Of a DNA stretch of 64,000 bases, positions 18,605 through 26,499 are shown in pieces. The notes under the pieces are model-generated. The model made no database searches. It was not told the DNA's origin and saw only the letters and a list, made by a program, of their open reading frames with translations. This DNA comes from Streptomyces pyxinae. GTDB lineage: Bacteria > Actinomycetota > Actinomycetes > Streptomycetales > Streptomycetaceae. A program made the translations under genes and the position numbers. Numbering within the stretch: position 1 is the stretch's first letter; the number at the start of each line of letters is the position of its first letter. The stretch covers positions 166,212-230,211 of the forward strand of contig NZ_JANUGQ010000010.1 of assembly GCF_024756275.1 (NCBI RefSeq), written 5' to 3'.

Positions 18605-18713
18605 GACTAACCCCTCAAAGCCGTTTTGATGGTTACCTCTGGTCGTTCAGTAGACCCGTCATCGAGTAACCTGTCAATCGACTTGATGGGGTTAGCCGGG
18701 GAGGAGGTGGGAG
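18605..18713. promoter_or_regulatory. Divergent promoter with nested repeats
   Basis: Between the hydrolase and the CGNR regulator lie an imperfect inverted repeat CATCGAGT (18660-18667) and ACTTGATG (18681-18688), a second pair GGTTAC (18631-18636) and GTAACC (18666-18671), and a direct repeat of TTGATGG..TTA (18626 and 18683). It is also less GC-rich than the flanks. This is a plausible operator region for the adjacent regulator and for both promoters; exact -35/-10 boxes are not clear. Confidence 0.5.
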
Positions 18714-19244
18714 GTGGGAGCCGTGCTGGACGACGAGGCCCTGATGCGGGCGCTGAACAGCACCCCCGTCACGGACGGCCGGGCCCGGGATCTGTGGCGC
18801 GACGACCGCGTGGTGGACGGCTGGGCGCGGGAGCACAGCGGCTCAGGCACCGGCGGTGACGAGGAGCGCCGGTGGCTGCGCGCCGCCCGGGACGCGCTCC
18901 AGGCGGCGGAGACGGGCACAGCGGTGGAAACGGGCGCTGCGGCGGAGCCCCGGCTGCGGGAGGTCCTCGCGGGCGTGCGCAAGGTCCCGCGGCCCGGCGC
19001 CGCGGGCCTCACCTGGCACCTGGAGGTGGAGCCGGAGCGCCGGCTCGCCGTGGAACTCGTCCTCGCGTGGGCGGACGTCAAGGAGCGCATGCCCGGCCGG
19101 CTGCGGCCGTGCGCGAACCCCGAGTGCCGGCTCTTCCTGCTGGACCGCAGCCGCGCCAACACCGCGCGGTGGTGCTCCATGAAGACCTGCGGGAACCGGC
19201 TGAAGGCCCGCCGGCACCAGGCTCGGACACGGGAGACCCCCTGA
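18714..19244 (+). CDS. CGNR zinc-finger/ABATE transcriptional regulator
   Basis: A 176-residue protein with a GTG start 6 nt after GAGGAGG. The N-terminal part (about 8-120) matches the ABATE-type stress-sensing domain layout (LNST..DGRARDLW at 14-28). The C-terminal 45 residues form a CGNR zinc ribbon: Cys in CANPEC (133 and 138), then WCSMKTCGNR followed by the basic tail LKARRH. Proteins of this type are thought to act as stress-responsive DNA-binding regulators. It is divergent from the alpha/beta hydrolase, its likely target. The middle of the protein carries an Ala/Glu-rich, low-complexity insertion. Confidence 0.85.
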   Translation: MGAVLDDEALMRALNSTPVTDGRARDLWRDDRVVDGWAREHSGSGTGGDEERRWLRAARDALQAAETGTAVETGAAAEPRLREVLAGVRKVPRPGAAGLTWHLEVEPERRLAVELVLAWADVKERMPGRLRPCANPECRLFLLDRSRANTARWCSMKTCGNRLKARRHQARTRETP

Positions 19245-19286
19245 TCCGAGCCGAGCACCGGCGGGCGGGCGGCCGCCGGACGCGGT

Positions 19287-19664
19287 TCAGCCGGCGGGGC
19301 GAGCGTCCCGCGCGTCCCGGAGAGCGGGTTGTACGTCCTCTCCCAGCACGAGGTGCGCCGCCCTGCCGGGCAGGGCGGGCAACTCCGCCCAGTGGGTGAC
19401 GACTTCGTCACTGTCGAGGTCGTAGGCGTATCCGTCGGAGTCGACGAAGCAGTTCCGCTGCTCCGTCCCGTCCGCGGCGAAGTGCAGGGTGGCGAAGACC
19501 ATCGGCCTCACCAGCCAGAACTCCTCGCCCACTCCCGTCTCCAACTCGGCGGCGCTCTCGGGCGGGTAGCGGCCCGTGGTCGCCACCGCCACCGGCGTAC
19601 CGCCGCGCCGCGGCAGCCTCTCGCGTGCGTCGACCCAGGTCACCGTGGTGTCCAGTCGCGTCAT
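19287..19664 (-). CDS. Hypothetical protein, DUF551-like
   Basis: A 125-residue protein. ATG at 19664 is chosen because AGGAG precedes it; the frame is open further upstream but that part is low-complexity. The N-terminal TWVDARERLPRRGGTPVAVATTGRY resembles the start of DUF551-type domains (W-x-x-x-x-E-x-LP-x-x-G-x-x-V). The rest includes a conserved-looking FATLHFAADGTEQRNCF segment and an acidic YAYDLDSDEVVTHW segment. No catalytic motif is apparent and the function is unknown. It converges with the CGNR regulator gene and is divergent from the 2-TM protein gene. Confidence 0.6.
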   Translation of the reverse strand: MTRLDTTVTWVDARERLPRRGGTPVAVATTGRYPPESAAELETGVGEEFWLVRPMVFATLHFAADGTEQRNCFVDSDGYAYDLDSDEVVTHWAELPALPGRAAHLVLGEDVQPALRDARDARPAG

Positions 19665-19879
19665 TCCCGCCCTCTCTCCTCGGTTCGGCCCCTGTCCGGT
19701 CCTACCCCGTACCGACGCGTGGCAGCAAGGGCCCCGGCCCTGAGAAGGACCGGCCCGGGGCCCACCGGGGTCGCCCGCGCCGCCGAGCCGGCGCACCGAC
19801 TCGGCGGGGCACCGCACTCCGGCGCCGGCGTCCCGGCGGAACGGGCCCGTCCGCCGGACGCGGTCCCTAGGCTTCGGTC

Positions 19880-20479
19880 ATGACGAGCCGTAACCGGATC
19901 TCCGCCCTGGTGTTCCTGCCCGTGACCATTCTCGCGACCGCCGCGGCACTGCGCGGCACGCTCCTCTTCGAGGAGGTCAGGATCACGCCCCGGATGTATC
20001 CCCGGGTCCCGCCACCGGACGGCCCGGACCTGACCGAGCGGGAGAAGGAGTACCTGGACTGGCTGGACTCCTACGTCTCCTGGCTGGTCCGGGTCGCCAG
20101 ATCGCACCAGAGGTGCTACACGGCGCTGATGTGCGCGTCGGGGTTCTCCTCGCTCGCGGTCAGCTTCGTCCTGGTCGTCCGGGCACCGATCTGGGCGCCC
20201 GCCCTCCTGACCTTCCTCGCAGGCGCCGGCCAGCTCCTTCTCGCCAACATGCGGAACCAGAAGCTCTCCCTGACGATCCACGAACAGTCCGTGCGGCTGC
20301 AGAGGTTACGGAGGGATTTCGCCTTCGCGGAACCGGCGCGGGACGACCGAGCGGCCCGAAAACGGTTCACGGAATTCCGCGAGGCCGTGGAAAGGATCAA
20401 GGAGGACTACGGGACCCGGGCGTTCGGGATAAGAGGCCAGGAACCGATTCAGCCGCCGCTGCCGACGGCCACCGGCTGA
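19880..20479 (+). CDS. Two-TM membrane protein, SLATT/DUF4231-like
   Basis: A 199-residue protein. After a short N-terminal hydrophobic stretch (8-25) comes an amphipathic helix (EREKEYLDWLDSYVSWLVRVARSHQR), two closely spaced membrane helices (about 80-100 and 103-122), then a long cytosolic helix (RNQKLSLTIHEQSVRLQRLRRDF) and a terminal FREAVERIKEDYGTRAF segment. This topology and the terminal motif resemble the SLATT/DUF4231 superfamily, thought to act as membrane effectors in nucleotide-signalling defence systems. No SMODS, CD-NTase or SLOG partner is next to it, so a defence role is only a possibility. A hairpin follows its stop. Confidence 0.55.
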   Translation: MTSRNRISALVFLPVTILATAAALRGTLLFEEVRITPRMYPRVPPPDGPDLTEREKEYLDWLDSYVSWLVRVARSHQRCYTALMCASGFSSLAVSFVLVVRAPIWAPALLTFLAGAGQLLLANMRNQKLSLTIHEQSVRLQRLRRDFAFAEPARDDRAARKRFTEFREAVERIKEDYGTRAFGIRGQEPIQPPLPTATG

Positions 20480-20498
20480 GACCACCGGCCGAGCGGGC

Positions 20499-20517
20499 GC
20501 CGGACGGCCCGTCCGGC
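20499..20517 (+). terminator. Hairpin after the SLATT-like gene
   Basis: A 9-bp perfect stem, GCCGGACGG and CCGTCCGGC around a single central C, starting 19 nt after the stop. It lacks a U tract. It probably ends the upstream transcript. Confidence 0.55.
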
Positions 20518-20617
20518 CGCTGTGGACCCGCTGTCCACCGGTGTACGGCCGCCGCGCCTGCGGGCGCCGGAGCGGGGCGTGCGTCCTGTGCGCTGCCCGC
20601 CCCGCCGCCTCTCCGGA

Positions 20618-20631
20618 GAGGTTTAATGGCG
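20618..20631. promoter_or_regulatory. Palindrome in dhaK leader (gap 20480-20785)
   Basis: CCTCTCCGGAGAGG is a perfect 14-bp palindrome immediately followed by TTTAAT, a possible -10-like element, about 155 bp before dhaK. It may be an operator for dihydroxyacetone kinase expression or a weak hairpin. The rest of the 306-bp gap 20480-20785 is low-complexity GC-rich sequence with no gene. Confidence 0.4.
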
Positions 20632-20785
20632 CTGAGGTACGTCGCAGGCCGACAGCGGCATCGCCGGGCGCCGCCGCGCACCGCGCGGGCCGGTGCCCCC
20701 GTTCCCGTCCCGGGCCCCGGTCCCGGCCAGGGGTGAGCCGTTCGCCGCCCTGCTCGCCGCTCGCCGACCGACTGGGGAGACACCG

Positions 20786-21778
20786 ATGAAGATGCTGATC
20801 AATGTGGCGGAGACAGTGGTGGCGGACGCCCTGCGGGGCATCGCCGCCGCGCATCCGGAGCTCACCGTGGACGTGGAGCGGCGGGTGGTGCTGCGGCGGG
20901 ACGCGCCGGTGGCCGGGAAGGTGGCGCTGGTCTCGGGGGGCGGGTCGGGGCACGAGCCGCTGCACGCCGGATTCGTGGGACCCGGGATGCTGACGGCGGC
21001 GTGTCCGGGCGAGGTGTTCACCAGCCCGGTGCCCGACCAGCTGGTGCGCGCGGCGGCAGCGGTGGACAGCGGCGCGGGGGTGCTGTTCGTCGTCAAGAAC
21101 TACACGGGTGACGTGCTGAACTTCGGACTCGCCGCCGAGCTGGCCGAGGACGAGGGCATACAGGTGGCCCGGGTGCTGGTGGACGACGACGTGGCGGTGG
21201 CGGCCGGTCCGGACACGGCCGGCCGGCGCGGCACCGGGGCGACCCTGTTCGTGGAGAAGATCGCGGGTGCCGCCGCCGAGGAGGGCGCCCCGCTGGAGCG
21301 GGTGGAGGCGATCGCCCGGCGGGTGAACGCCCGGTCGCGGAGCTTCGGGGTCGCGCTCACCGCGGTCGCCACCCCGGCCAGGGGCGGCCCGACCTTCGAC
21401 CTGCCGCCGGGCGAGCTGGAGCTGGGCATCGGCATCCACGGCGAGCCGGGCGTGGAGCGGCGCGCCATGATGACCGCGCGGGAGATCGCGGACCACGCGG
21501 TGGACGCCGTCCTCACCGACCTGGACCCGGACGGCCCGGTGCTCGCGCTGGTCAACGGCATGGGCGGGACGCCGCTGCTGGAGCTCTACGGCTTCGCCGC
21601 CGAGGTCCACCGGGTGCTGGCCGAGCGCGGGGTGCCGGTGGCCCGCTCGCTGGTGGGCAACTATGTGACCTCGCTGGACATGGCGGGCGCCTCGGTCACG
21701 CTCTGCGCGGCCGACGAGGAGCTGGTGCGGCTCTGGGACGCGCCGGTCGCCACCCCCGCGCTGCGGTGGGGCCGGTGA
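20786..21778 (+). CDS. dhaK: Dihydroxyacetone kinase subunit DhaK
   Basis: Substrate-binding subunit of the PTS-dependent dihydroxyacetone kinase; it holds dihydroxyacetone covalently through a histidine. ATG at 20786 follows GGGGAGA, and the 330-residue length matches the family. Motifs include SGGGSGHEPLHAGFVG near 50-65, VKNYTGDVLNFG near 105-117, and the hemiaminal-forming histidine at H218 in GIGIHGEPG. The stop overlaps the start of the next gene (GTGA), so the two subunits are made together. The product dihydroxyacetone phosphate feeds glycolysis. Confidence 0.96.
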   Translation: MKMLINVAETVVADALRGIAAAHPELTVDVERRVVLRRDAPVAGKVALVSGGGSGHEPLHAGFVGPGMLTAACPGEVFTSPVPDQLVRAAAAVDSGAGVLFVVKNYTGDVLNFGLAAELAEDEGIQVARVLVDDDVAVAAGPDTAGRRGTGATLFVEKIAGAAAEEGAPLERVEAIARRVNARSRSFGVALTAVATPARGGPTFDLPPGELELGIGIHGEPGVERRAMMTAREIADHAVDAVLTDLDPDGPVLALVNGMGGTPLLELYGFAAEVHRVLAERGVPVARSLVGNYVTSLDMAGASVTLCAADEELVRLWDAPVATPALRWGR

Positions 21779-22938
21779 GCGGAGTGCTGGACGCGGACTT
21801 CTTCACGCGCTGGCTGCGGAACGCGGCGGCGGACGTGGACGAGCGGGCCGACCGGCTGACCGAGCTGGACGCGGCGATCGGGGACGCCGACCACGGCGCC
21901 AATCTGCGGCGCGGGTTCGCCGCCGTGGTGGCCGCGCTGGAGGAGGAGCGGCCGGCGACCCCGGGGGCGGTGCTGACGCTCGCCGGGCGGCGCCTGGTCT
22001 CCTCGGTGGGCGGAGCGTCCGGGCCGCTGTACGGGACGCTGCTGCGGCGCGCGGGCAAGGCGCTGGGCGACGGGGCCGGGGTGACCCCCGGTGCGCTGGC
22101 CGAGGCGCTCCGGGCGGGGCTCGCGTCGGTGGAGCGGCTCGGCGGGGCGACGGCCGGCGACAAGACGATGCTGGACGCGCTGGAGCCGGCCGTGGCGGCA
22201 CTGGACACCTCGTTCGCGGCGGCGCGGGAGGCGGCCGAGGCGGGCGCGGCCGCGACCACCGGGCTGCGCGCCCGCCGGGGCCGGGCCAGCTATCTGGGCG
22301 AGCGGAGCGTGGGCCACCAGGACCCGGGCGCCACCTCGGCCGCCCTGCTGATCGCCGCGCTCGCCCGGACGGCGGAGGAGTCCGGGGAGGCCGGCGGGGG
22401 TGGTGGGGTGGTTGTGCCCGGTGAGGTCGGTGGCACGGATGGGACTGGTGAGACGGGACGGCCGAGGGGGGCGGAGGCGCCCGGGGGCACACCCGGCCCG
22501 GAGGGAGAGCGGGCGGGCGGTCCGGAAGGCCGGCGGGCGGGCGGTCCGGTGGGCGTGGTGCTGGTGTCGCACAGCGCGGCGGTGGCGAGCGCCGTGGCCG
22601 AGCTGGCCCGGGGGCTGGCCGGCGGGGGCGCGGCGGCTCCGGTGGCCCCGGCCGGCGGCGCCCCGGACGGCGGGCTCGGCACCAGCGCGGAGCTGATCGC
22701 CGGGGCGGCGGCCTCGGTGGACGCGGGGGCGGGGGTGGCCGTCCTGGCGGACCTGGGGAGCGCGGTGCTCACGGTGAAGACCCTGCTGGCCGACGGCGGA
22801 CTGCCGGGTACGGCCCGGCTGGTGGACGCGCCGTTCCTGGAGGGCGCGGTGGCGGCGGTCGTCACCGCCTCGGCCGGCGGCGACCTGGACGCGGTGGCGG
22901 CCGCGGCCTCGGAGGCGTACGGCTACCGGAAGGGCTGA
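21775..22938 (+). CDS. dhaL-dhaM: DhaL-DhaM fusion (dihydroxyacetone kinase ADP-binding plus PTS subunit)
   Basis: A 387-residue fusion. Residues 1-205 are DhaL, the ADP-cofactor subunit, with IGDADHGAN (phosphate/Mg-binding Asp cluster, about 35-43), SSVGGASGPLYG and GATAGDKTMLDAL. A Gly/Glu/Pro-rich linker (about 205-258) leads to a DhaM EIIA-like domain with GVVLVSHSAAV, placing the phospho-accepting histidine at H266, and GVAVLADLGSA further on. DhaM takes phosphate from the PTS (HPr) and passes it to ADP bound in DhaL. Usually these are separate proteins. GTG at 21775 overlaps the dhaK stop. The domain identities are firm; that the fusion is active is inferred. Confidence 0.92.
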   Translation: MSGVLDADFFTRWLRNAAADVDERADRLTELDAAIGDADHGANLRRGFAAVVAALEEERPATPGAVLTLAGRRLVSSVGGASGPLYGTLLRRAGKALGDGAGVTPGALAEALRAGLASVERLGGATAGDKTMLDALEPAVAALDTSFAAAREAAEAGAAATTGLRARRGRASYLGERSVGHQDPGATSAALLIAALARTAEESGEAGGGGGVVVPGEVGGTDGTGETGRPRGAEAPGGTPGPEGERAGGPEGRRAGGPVGVVLVSHSAAVASAVAELARGLAGGGAAAPVAPAGGAPDGGLGTSAELIAGAAASVDAGAGVAVLADLGSAVLTVKTLLADGGLPGTARLVDAPFLEGAVAAVVTASAGGDLDAVAAAASEAYGYRKG

Positions 22939-22960
22939 GGCCGCCACCGGGAGGAGCATC

Positions 22961-23020
22961 CGCCGGACCCGCCCGGTGCCGCCGGACCCGGGGCCCGTGC
23001 CGCCGGACCCGCCCGGTGCC
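22961..23020. repeat. Short GC-rich tandem repeats (gap 22939-23274)
   Basis: Three to four imperfect ~20-bp units containing GCCGGACCCGCCCGGTGCC lie just after the dhaL-dhaM stop. The rest of the 336-bp gap is GC-rich low-complexity sequence with GGCACCGGGG-like direct repeats and no gene. It separates the dha operon from the cobalamin riboswitch. Confidence 0.55.
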
Positions 23021-23274
23021 GATGGATCCGCCCGGCGCGGAGCCTGCCGAGGGGCCGGCACCAGGGGTCTGCCGAGGGCCCGGAAGCGGCGCTCCCCGGT
23101 GCCGGGCCCCGCGCCTGGCGCCCGGCACCGGGGGCCCGGGCCTCGGCACCGGGGCCGCGCCGTGCCGGCCGCCCGGGAGGTGCCCCACCACGGAAGCGTC
23201 TCCTCGGCACCCGGGGACGGCGGAGGAGGCGCTCCGTACAGGTGTACGCGGGTTGTGATCGGGCAGGTCATCCC

Positions 23275-23456
23275 ACTAATGTCACAGGGCCTTGGTGTAC
23301 GGGAAACCGGTGGAGAACCGGTGCGGCCCTCGCCACTGTGATCGGGAAGTCCGGCTCCATCCTCCGGGAGGCCACTGGACGGCTCGCGGGAGACCGCGGC
23401 GTCCGGGAAGGCGGCGCCGCGGCGGCATGACCCGTCAGCCAGGAGACCGGCCAGGG
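23275..23456 (+). promoter_or_regulatory. Cobalamin (B12) riboswitch
   Basis: The conserved blocks of the cobalamin aptamer are present in order: GGGAAACCGGTGGAGAACCGG (23301-23321 region), the GCCACTGTGA core near 23332-23341, and the B12 box GTCAGCCAGGAGACCGGCC (23434-23452). It lies about 45 nt before cbiM. Binding of adenosylcobalamin is expected to reduce expression of the cobalt-uptake operon. The boundaries are approximate. Confidence 0.95.
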
Positions 23457-23498
23457 CGCGTTGTCCATCCACGAGGTGCTGGAGAGGGTCTCCCGATC

Positions 23499-24260
23499 AT
23501 GCATATCGCCGAGGGGTATCTGCCCCCTGTGCACGCGGCCGCCTGGAGCGTCGCCGCCGCGCCGTTCGTCATCCACGGTGTGCGGGCCCTGAACCGGGAG
23601 GTCAAGGCCCACCCCGAGTCCACCCTGCTGCTGGGCGCGTCCGGCGCCTTCACGTTCGTCCTCTCGGCGCTGAAGATCCCGTCGGTGACGGGCAGTTGCT
23701 CGCACCCGACCGGCACCGGGCTGGGCGCGATACTCTTCCGGCCGCCGATCATGACGGTGCTCGGCACCATCACCCTGCTCTTCCAGGCGCTGCTGCTGGC
23801 GCACGGCGGGCTGACCACGCTCGGCGCCAACGCCTTCTCGATGGCGATCGTCGGCCCCTGGGCGGGATACGGGGTCTACCGGCTGCTGCGGCGGTCCGGC
23901 GTCCCGCTGATGGTGAGCGTCTTCTTCGGCGCGTTCGTCGCCGACCTCTCCACCTACTGCGTGACCAGTGTGCAGCTGGCGCTGGCCTTCCCCGACCCGA
24001 GCAGCGGCTTCCTGGGCGCGCTCGCCAAGTTCGGCGGCATCTTCGCGGTGACCCAGATCCCGCTGGCGGTGAGCGAGGGCCTGCTCACCGTGCTGGTGAT
24101 GCGGCTGCTGATCCAGTCCAGCAAGGGCGAGCTGACCCGGCTCGGGGTGCTGCTGTCCGGCGGCCGGGGCGCGAAGGACGCCACGGGCACCGAGGGCACC
24201 ACGGCCGCCACGGGCGCGGCCGGCGAGCAGGACGGGACCAAGGAGGCCGTGGCGCGATGA
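23499..24260 (+). CDS. cbiM: Cobalt ECF transporter substrate-binding protein CbiM
   Basis: Integral membrane S-component that binds Co2+ for the energy-coupling-factor cobalt importer. ATG at 23499 follows GGAGAGGG and gives the hallmark N-terminus MHIAEGYLPP, whose His2 chelates the metal. The 253-residue protein has about seven hydrophobic segments and the family signature SVTGSCSHPTGTGLGA near 65-80. Its stop overlaps the cbiN start (ATGA). A polar Thr/Glu/Ala tail of about 35 residues is added at the C-terminus. Control by the cobalamin riboswitch just upstream fits cobalt supply for B12 synthesis. Confidence 0.97.
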   Translation: MHIAEGYLPPVHAAAWSVAAAPFVIHGVRALNREVKAHPESTLLLGASGAFTFVLSALKIPSVTGSCSHPTGTGLGAILFRPPIMTVLGTITLLFQALLLAHGGLTTLGANAFSMAIVGPWAGYGVYRLLRRSGVPLMVSVFFGAFVADLSTYCVTSVQLALAFPDPSSGFLGALAKFGGIFAVTQIPLAVSEGLLTVLVMRLLIQSSKGELTRLGVLLSGGRGAKDATGTEGTTAATGAAGEQDGTKEAVAR

Positions 24261-24736
24261 GCCGTAACGCCAAGATCAACACCTTGCTGCTGCTGGTCGT
24301 CGCCGCGCTGGCGGTGCTGCCGCTGGCCCTCGGGCTGGGCGACCACAAGGAGGAGCCGTTCGCCGGGGCCGACGCCCAGGCCGAGACGGCGATCACCGAG
24401 CTGAAGCCGGACTACAAGCCCTGGTTCAGCCCGCTCTACGAGCCCCCGTCCGGCGAGGTGGAGTCGGCGCTCTTCGCGCTCCAGGCGGCGCTGGGCGCGG
24501 GTGTGCTCGCCTACTACTTCGGGCTGCGCAGGGGCCGCCGCCAGGGCGAGTCCCGCGCCCTGGCCGGCGCCGCGGGGAACGGCTCCCCGGCGGATGACAC
24601 CCAGGCGTCCGGGGACTCCCCCGCCGACGCCGCCCCGGCGCCCGGGTCCGTGCTCCGGGACGACGCGCCCGGCAGGGACGCCGGCGACACCGCCGGGCGG
24701 GTCTCCGGGCCGGCCGGCGACCGGACCGGCGCGTAG
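24257..24736 (+). CDS. cbiN: Cobalt ECF transporter accessory protein CbiN
   Basis: A 159-residue membrane protein that works with CbiM in cobalt loading. It has an N-terminal membrane helix (LLLLVVAALAVLPLALGLG, about 9-27), an extracytoplasmic loop with GADAQAETAITELKPDYKPWFSPLYEPPSGEVES, and a second helix near 77-95, the standard CbiN plan. It starts within the cbiM stop. The family is usually near 100 residues. This one carries an extra 60-residue, disordered Gly/Asp/Ala/Pro tail after the second helix, of unknown purpose. Confidence 0.93.
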   Translation: MSRNAKINTLLLLVVAALAVLPLALGLGDHKEEPFAGADAQAETAITELKPDYKPWFSPLYEPPSGEVESALFALQAALGAGVLAYYFGLRRGRRQGESRALAGAAGNGSPADDTQASGDSPADAAPAPGSVLRDDAPGRDAGDTAGRVSGPAGDRTGA

Positions 24737-24742
24737 CCCCGG

Positions 24743-25492
24743 ATGCTGCCGATCGACGCGGCGGCGCACAGCAGTCGCTGGCGCCGCCGTCATCCGTGTG
24801 AGAAGGCCGTCCTGGGCCTCGGTCTCACCCTCTGCGCCGTCTCTCTGCCCGCCTGGCCGGGCGCCCCGCTGGTCGCCGCCGCCACCCTGGCGGTGCTGCT
24901 GGGTCCGGCCGGGGTGGCGCCGCGCGGGCTGTGGCGGGCGTTCCGGATCCCGCTCGGCTTCTGTGTGACCGGGGCGGTGCCGCTGCTCTTCCAGGTCGGC
25001 GGGGCGGGTGGCTTCGTGAGCCTGGCGCCGGACGGCCCGGTGCACGCCGGGCAGTTGCTGCTGCGCACCTCGGCCGCCTCGCTGGGGGTGCTGCTGTTCG
25101 CGTTCACCACGCCGGTCTCCGATGTGCTGCCCCGGCTGGTGCGGGCCGGGGTGCCGGCGCCGGTGGTGGACGTGGCGCTGGTGATGTACCGGATCGGTTT
25201 CCTGCTGCTGGACACGGTGGCCCGGGTGCGGCAGGCGCAGGCCGCGCGGCTCGGGCTGGCCGGCCGGGCGGCCACCTGGCGGTCGCTGGCCGGGCTCGCG
25301 GCCACCTCCTTCGTCCGCGCCTTCGACCGGGCGGCCCGGCTCCAGTCGGGGCTGGCCGGGCGCGGTTACGACGGGACGCTCCGGGTGCTGGTGCCGCGCG
25401 CCGAGATCTCCCGGCCGTTCCTGGCCGCGACGGGCGCGCTGCTCGCGGGGCTGGTCGCCCTCACTCTCGTACTCGAAAGGTTTCTGTCATGA
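24743..25492 (+). CDS. cbiQ: Cobalt ECF transporter transmembrane protein CbiQ
   Basis: The T-component that couples ATP hydrolysis by CbiO to movement of CbiM. The 249-residue protein has several membrane helices and, in its cytosolic loops, the conserved Ala-Arg-x-Gly type coupling motifs (AARLGLAG near 170 and QSGLAGRGYDG near 205). ATG at 24743 lies 6 nt after the cbiN stop, and its stop overlaps the cbiO start. It belongs to the cobalamin-riboswitch operon. Confidence 0.94.
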   Translation: MLPIDAAAHSSRWRRRHPCEKAVLGLGLTLCAVSLPAWPGAPLVAAATLAVLLGPAGVAPRGLWRAFRIPLGFCVTGAVPLLFQVGGAGGFVSLAPDGPVHAGQLLLRTSAASLGVLLFAFTTPVSDVLPRLVRAGVPAPVVDVALVMYRIGFLLLDTVARVRQAQAARLGLAGRAATWRSLAGLAATSFVRAFDRAARLQSGLAGRGYDGTLRVLVPRAEISRPFLAATGALLAGLVALTLVLERFLS

Positions 25493-26364
25493 ACGCCGGA
25501 CGCTCCCCCGCCCCCGTCCCGCGCCCCGCCGGTGTGGTGGAGCTGATCGGGGCGGGTTACGCGTACGAGGACGGGCCGGCGGTGCTGTCGGACGTGGACT
25601 TCGCCGTGCCGGAGGGCCGGTCGCTGGCGCTGCTGGGCCGCAACGGCAGCGGCAAGACGACCCTGCTGCGGCTGCTGAGCGGTGGGCTGCGGCCGGTGAG
25701 CGGGCGGCTGCGGCTGGACGGCGCGGACGTGTCGTACGACCGGGCCGGGCTCACCCGGCTGCGCACCACGGTGCAGCTGGTGGTGCAGGACCCGGACGAC
25801 CAGCTGTTCGCCGCCTCGGTGGGGCAGGACGTGTCCTTCGGGCCGATGAACCTGGGGCTGCCGGAGGCGGAGGTCCGCGAGCGGGTGGCGGAGTCGCTGG
25901 CGGCGCTGGACATCACGGCGCTGGAGGACCGGCCGACCCATCTGCTCTCGTACGGGCAGCGGAAGCGGGCGGCCATCGCGGGCGCGGTGGCGATGCGGCC
26001 CCGGGTGCTGATCCTGGACGAGCCGACCGCCGGGCTCGACCCGCACGGCCAGGAACGGCTGCTGGAGGTGCTGGACCGGCTGCGCTCGTCCGGTACGACG
26101 GTGGTGATGGCCACCCATGACGTGGACCTGGCGCTGCGCTGGGCCGACCGGGCGGCGGTGCTCGCCCCGGGCGGTCCGCGCACCGGCCCGGTGGCGGAGC
26201 TGCTGGACGACGACGCGCTGCTCGACGCGGCCCGGCTGCGCCGCCCCTGGGGCATCGCGGTGGGCCGGGTGCTGCGGGAGCGGGGACTGCTGGCGGACGG
26301 CGAGCCGGGGCCCCGGACGCCCGAGGAGCTGGCCGCCTGGGCACCGGCGGCTCGGGAGGGCTGA
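25489..26364 (+). CDS. cbiO: Cobalt ECF transporter ATPase CbiO
   Basis: The ABC ATPase that powers cobalt uptake. The 291-residue protein has Walker A GRNGSGKTT (about 52-60), a Q-loop in VVQDPDDQLF typical of ECF ATPases, the signature LLSYGQRKRAAIAG (LSYGQ in place of LSGGQ), Walker B VLILDEPTAGLDP and the switch histidine in ATHDVDLA. A C-terminal extension of about 50 residues follows the core. Start ATGA overlaps cbiQ, with AAAGG upstream. It is the last gene of the operon. Confidence 0.95.
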   Translation: MNAGRSPAPVPRPAGVVELIGAGYAYEDGPAVLSDVDFAVPEGRSLALLGRNGSGKTTLLRLLSGGLRPVSGRLRLDGADVSYDRAGLTRLRTTVQLVVQDPDDQLFAASVGQDVSFGPMNLGLPEAEVRERVAESLAALDITALEDRPTHLLSYGQRKRAAIAGAVAMRPRVLILDEPTAGLDPHGQERLLEVLDRLRSSGTTVVMATHDVDLALRWADRAAVLAPGGPRTGPVAELLDDDALLDAARLRRPWGIAVGRVLRERGLLADGEPGPRTPEELAAWAPAAREG

Positions 26365-26424
26365 GGAAGAGGAGGGGGGTCCGGGAGAGCGGCTCCGGGC
26401 GCGGGTAGCGCGGATCACGCGGAA

Positions 26425-26452
26425 CCGCTTATGCAACTTGTTGCACAAGCGG
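26425..26452. promoter_or_regulatory. PadR-type operator upstream of the dienoyl-CoA reductase
   Basis: A 28-bp palindrome centred on 26438/26439, with core ATGCAACTTGTTGCAC and arms CCGCTT and AAGCGG. All pairs match except one (26431/26446). The same core occurs as an 18-bp perfect palindrome in front of the padR gene at 33897-34466. It lies about 50 bp before the reductase start, where a promoter is expected. Control by that PadR protein is inferred from the shared site. Confidence 0.75.
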
Positions 26453-26499
26453 CGGCCGGTCGTCCACACTGGCCGGAGAAGACCGCCCGAGGAGCCGCC

